Positions 5,753-6,606 of a stretch of DNA of 6,606 bases are shown here, piece after piece (the first letter of the stretch is position 1; each line of letters starts with the position of its first letter). The position numbers were made by a program, and so were the translations under genes. The notes under the pieces are model-generated. The model had not been told where the DNA came from and did not search any database. It was given only the letters and a program-made list of their open reading frames with translations. Origin of the DNA: LH-M37 sp965602855 (lineage in GTDB: Bacteria > Pseudomonadota > Gammaproteobacteria > SZUA-229); assembly GCA_965602855.1 (NCBI GenBank), contig CBFCZV010000070.1, positions 1-6,606 on the forward strand, written 5' to 3'.

Positions 5753-6606
5753 ATGAAGCTGGTCAGAACATTCAAATATAGCTTATTTGCCACATTGGCG
5801 GTTTCAGTGCTGTCGTTGATAGCGCTATTGGGCTTATACCTTTATATCACCCCCCAGTTACCTTCTATTGAAGGTTTAAGTGATACACGACTGCAAGTAC
5901 CTTTGCGTATATATAGCAGTGATGGCTCCTTATTGGGAGAATTTGGTGAGAAAAGGCGTACCCCGAAAAGACTCGATGAAATCCCTGAATTGGTGCAGCA
6001 GGCATTTTTGGCCGCAGAAGATAATCGTTTTTATGATCATGGTGGTGTGGATTATCAGGGAATATTACGTGCGGTGATTAATTTGATCAAAACGGGGGAG
6101 CGCGGCCAGGGTGGTAGTACGATTACCATGCAGTTAGCGAGGAATTTCTACCTCAGTAAAGAAAAAACCTACACGCGTAAAATTAATGAAATTTTTCTGG
6201 CATTCAAAATTGAGGGTGAATTAAGTAAGCAGCAGATTCTTGAACTCTATTTGAATAAGATATATCTGGGTAATCGCTCCTATGGTGTGGGTGCTGCTTC
6301 TCATATTTATTATGGCAAGGAGTTGGACAAGCTAAGTATTGCGCAGATTGCCATGATTGCGGGCCTGCCTAAAGCGCCATCACGTTACAACCCTATTGTT
6401 AATCCTGAGCGTGCGCTTACACGGCGTAATTATGTGTTGTCACGGATGCATGTTCTGGGTTTTATTTCAGATGATGCTTATGAGCAAGAAAAGCAGCTGG
6501 GTGTGACCGCTGAACGCCGTCTCAGCCGTATTCAGGTTCAGGCGCCCTATGTGAATGAAATGGTGCGTGCTGAGATAGTTAAGCAATTTGGCGATGAAGC
6601 TTATTC
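5753..6606 (+). CDS. ponA: Penicillin-binding protein 1a (MrcA/PonA), partial
   Basis: This is the N-terminal part (284 full codons) of a class A penicillin-binding protein, a bifunctional inner-membrane enzyme that polymerises lipid II into glycan strands and cross-links them. The start is a short basic stretch, MKLVRTFKYS, and one membrane anchor at about 8-32. The glycosyltransferase family 51 domain (about 55-230) carries all its motifs: EDNRFYDHGG (89-98) with catalytic Glu89, GQGGSTITMQLARN (118-131), RKINEIFLA (142-150), ILELYLN (162-168) and LPKAPSRYNP (205-214). The frame continues into the linker/OB-fold region (APYVNEMVRAEIV), characteristic of PBP1a rather than PBP1b. The penicillin-binding transpeptidase domain lies beyond the right edge; full length is usually about 800-850 residues. 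It is divergent from pilM, an arrangement conserved in gammaproteobacteria. Confidence 0.95.
   Translation, partial: MKLVRTFKYSLFATLAVSVLSLIALLGLYLYITPQLPSIEGLSDTRLQVPLRIYSSDGSLLGEFGEKRRTPKRLDEIPELVQQAFLAAEDNRFYDHGGVDYQGILRAVINLIKTGERGQGGSTITMQLARNFYLSKEKTYTRKINEIFLAFKIEGELSKQQILELYLNKIYLGNRSYGVGAASHIYYGKELDKLSIAQIAMIAGLPKAPSRYNPIVNPERALTRRNYVLSRMHVLGFISDDAYEQEKQLGVTAERRLSRIQVQAPYVNEMVRAEIVKQFGDEAY

Noticed and set aside
5880..6077. Plus-strand 65-codon frame inside ponA
   Set aside because: It is an out-of-frame shadow of the conserved glycosyltransferase domain.

Overview
The window is a chromosomal segment of a Gram-negative gammaproteobacterium. The evidence is the type IV pilus assembly cluster pilM-pilN-pilO-pilP-pilQ on the minus strand, facing away from a penicillin-binding protein 1a gene (ponA/mrcA) on the plus strand. 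This divergent ponA/pilMNOPQ order is well known from Pseudomonas and relatives and survives in Escherichia coli as mrcA/hofMNOPQ. The PilM, PilN, PilO, PilP and PilQ sequences look Pseudomonas-like, but the DNA is AT-rich with many A7-A8 tracts. A lower-GC, possibly marine or free-living relative is my inference; the genus cannot be named from this window.

Layout, left to right: 1-475 (minus) is the 5' part of a lipoprotein gene with a bacterial Ig-like domain, cut by the window edge. Then come a 56-base gap, pilQ (532-2751), pilP (2767-3306), pilO (3303-3929), pilN (3929-4504) and pilM (4504-5571), all on minus. A 181-base divergent control region (5572-5752) follows, then the first 284 codons of ponA (5753 to the window end, plus).

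The pil genes read as one tightly coupled operon transcribed from pilM towards pilQ. pilM/pilN and pilN/pilO each share one base in a TAATG junction, pilO/pilP overlap by four bases (ATGA), and pilP/pilQ are 15 bases apart. The products form the alignment and outer-membrane parts of the pilus machine: PilM (cytoplasmic, actin-like) binds the N-terminus of PilN. PilN and PilO form inner-membrane coiled-coil dimers. The lipoprotein PilP joins PilNO to the periplasmic domains of PilQ. PilQ is the outer-membrane secretin pore. Every subunit is intact with the family's key motifs, so the machine looks functional.

Most of the window is canonical. The least ordinary points are: an Ig-like lipoprotein directly after pilQ, where aroK usually lies in Pseudomonas-type clusters; a TTG start for pilM fixed by an in-frame stop two codons upstream; predicted divergent promoters whose -35 hexamers overlap; small in-frame tandem repeats in PilQ and PilN; and several A8/T8 runs near the 5' ends of pilP and pilQ. 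I see no RNA genes, mobile elements, CRISPR arrays or convincing terminators.
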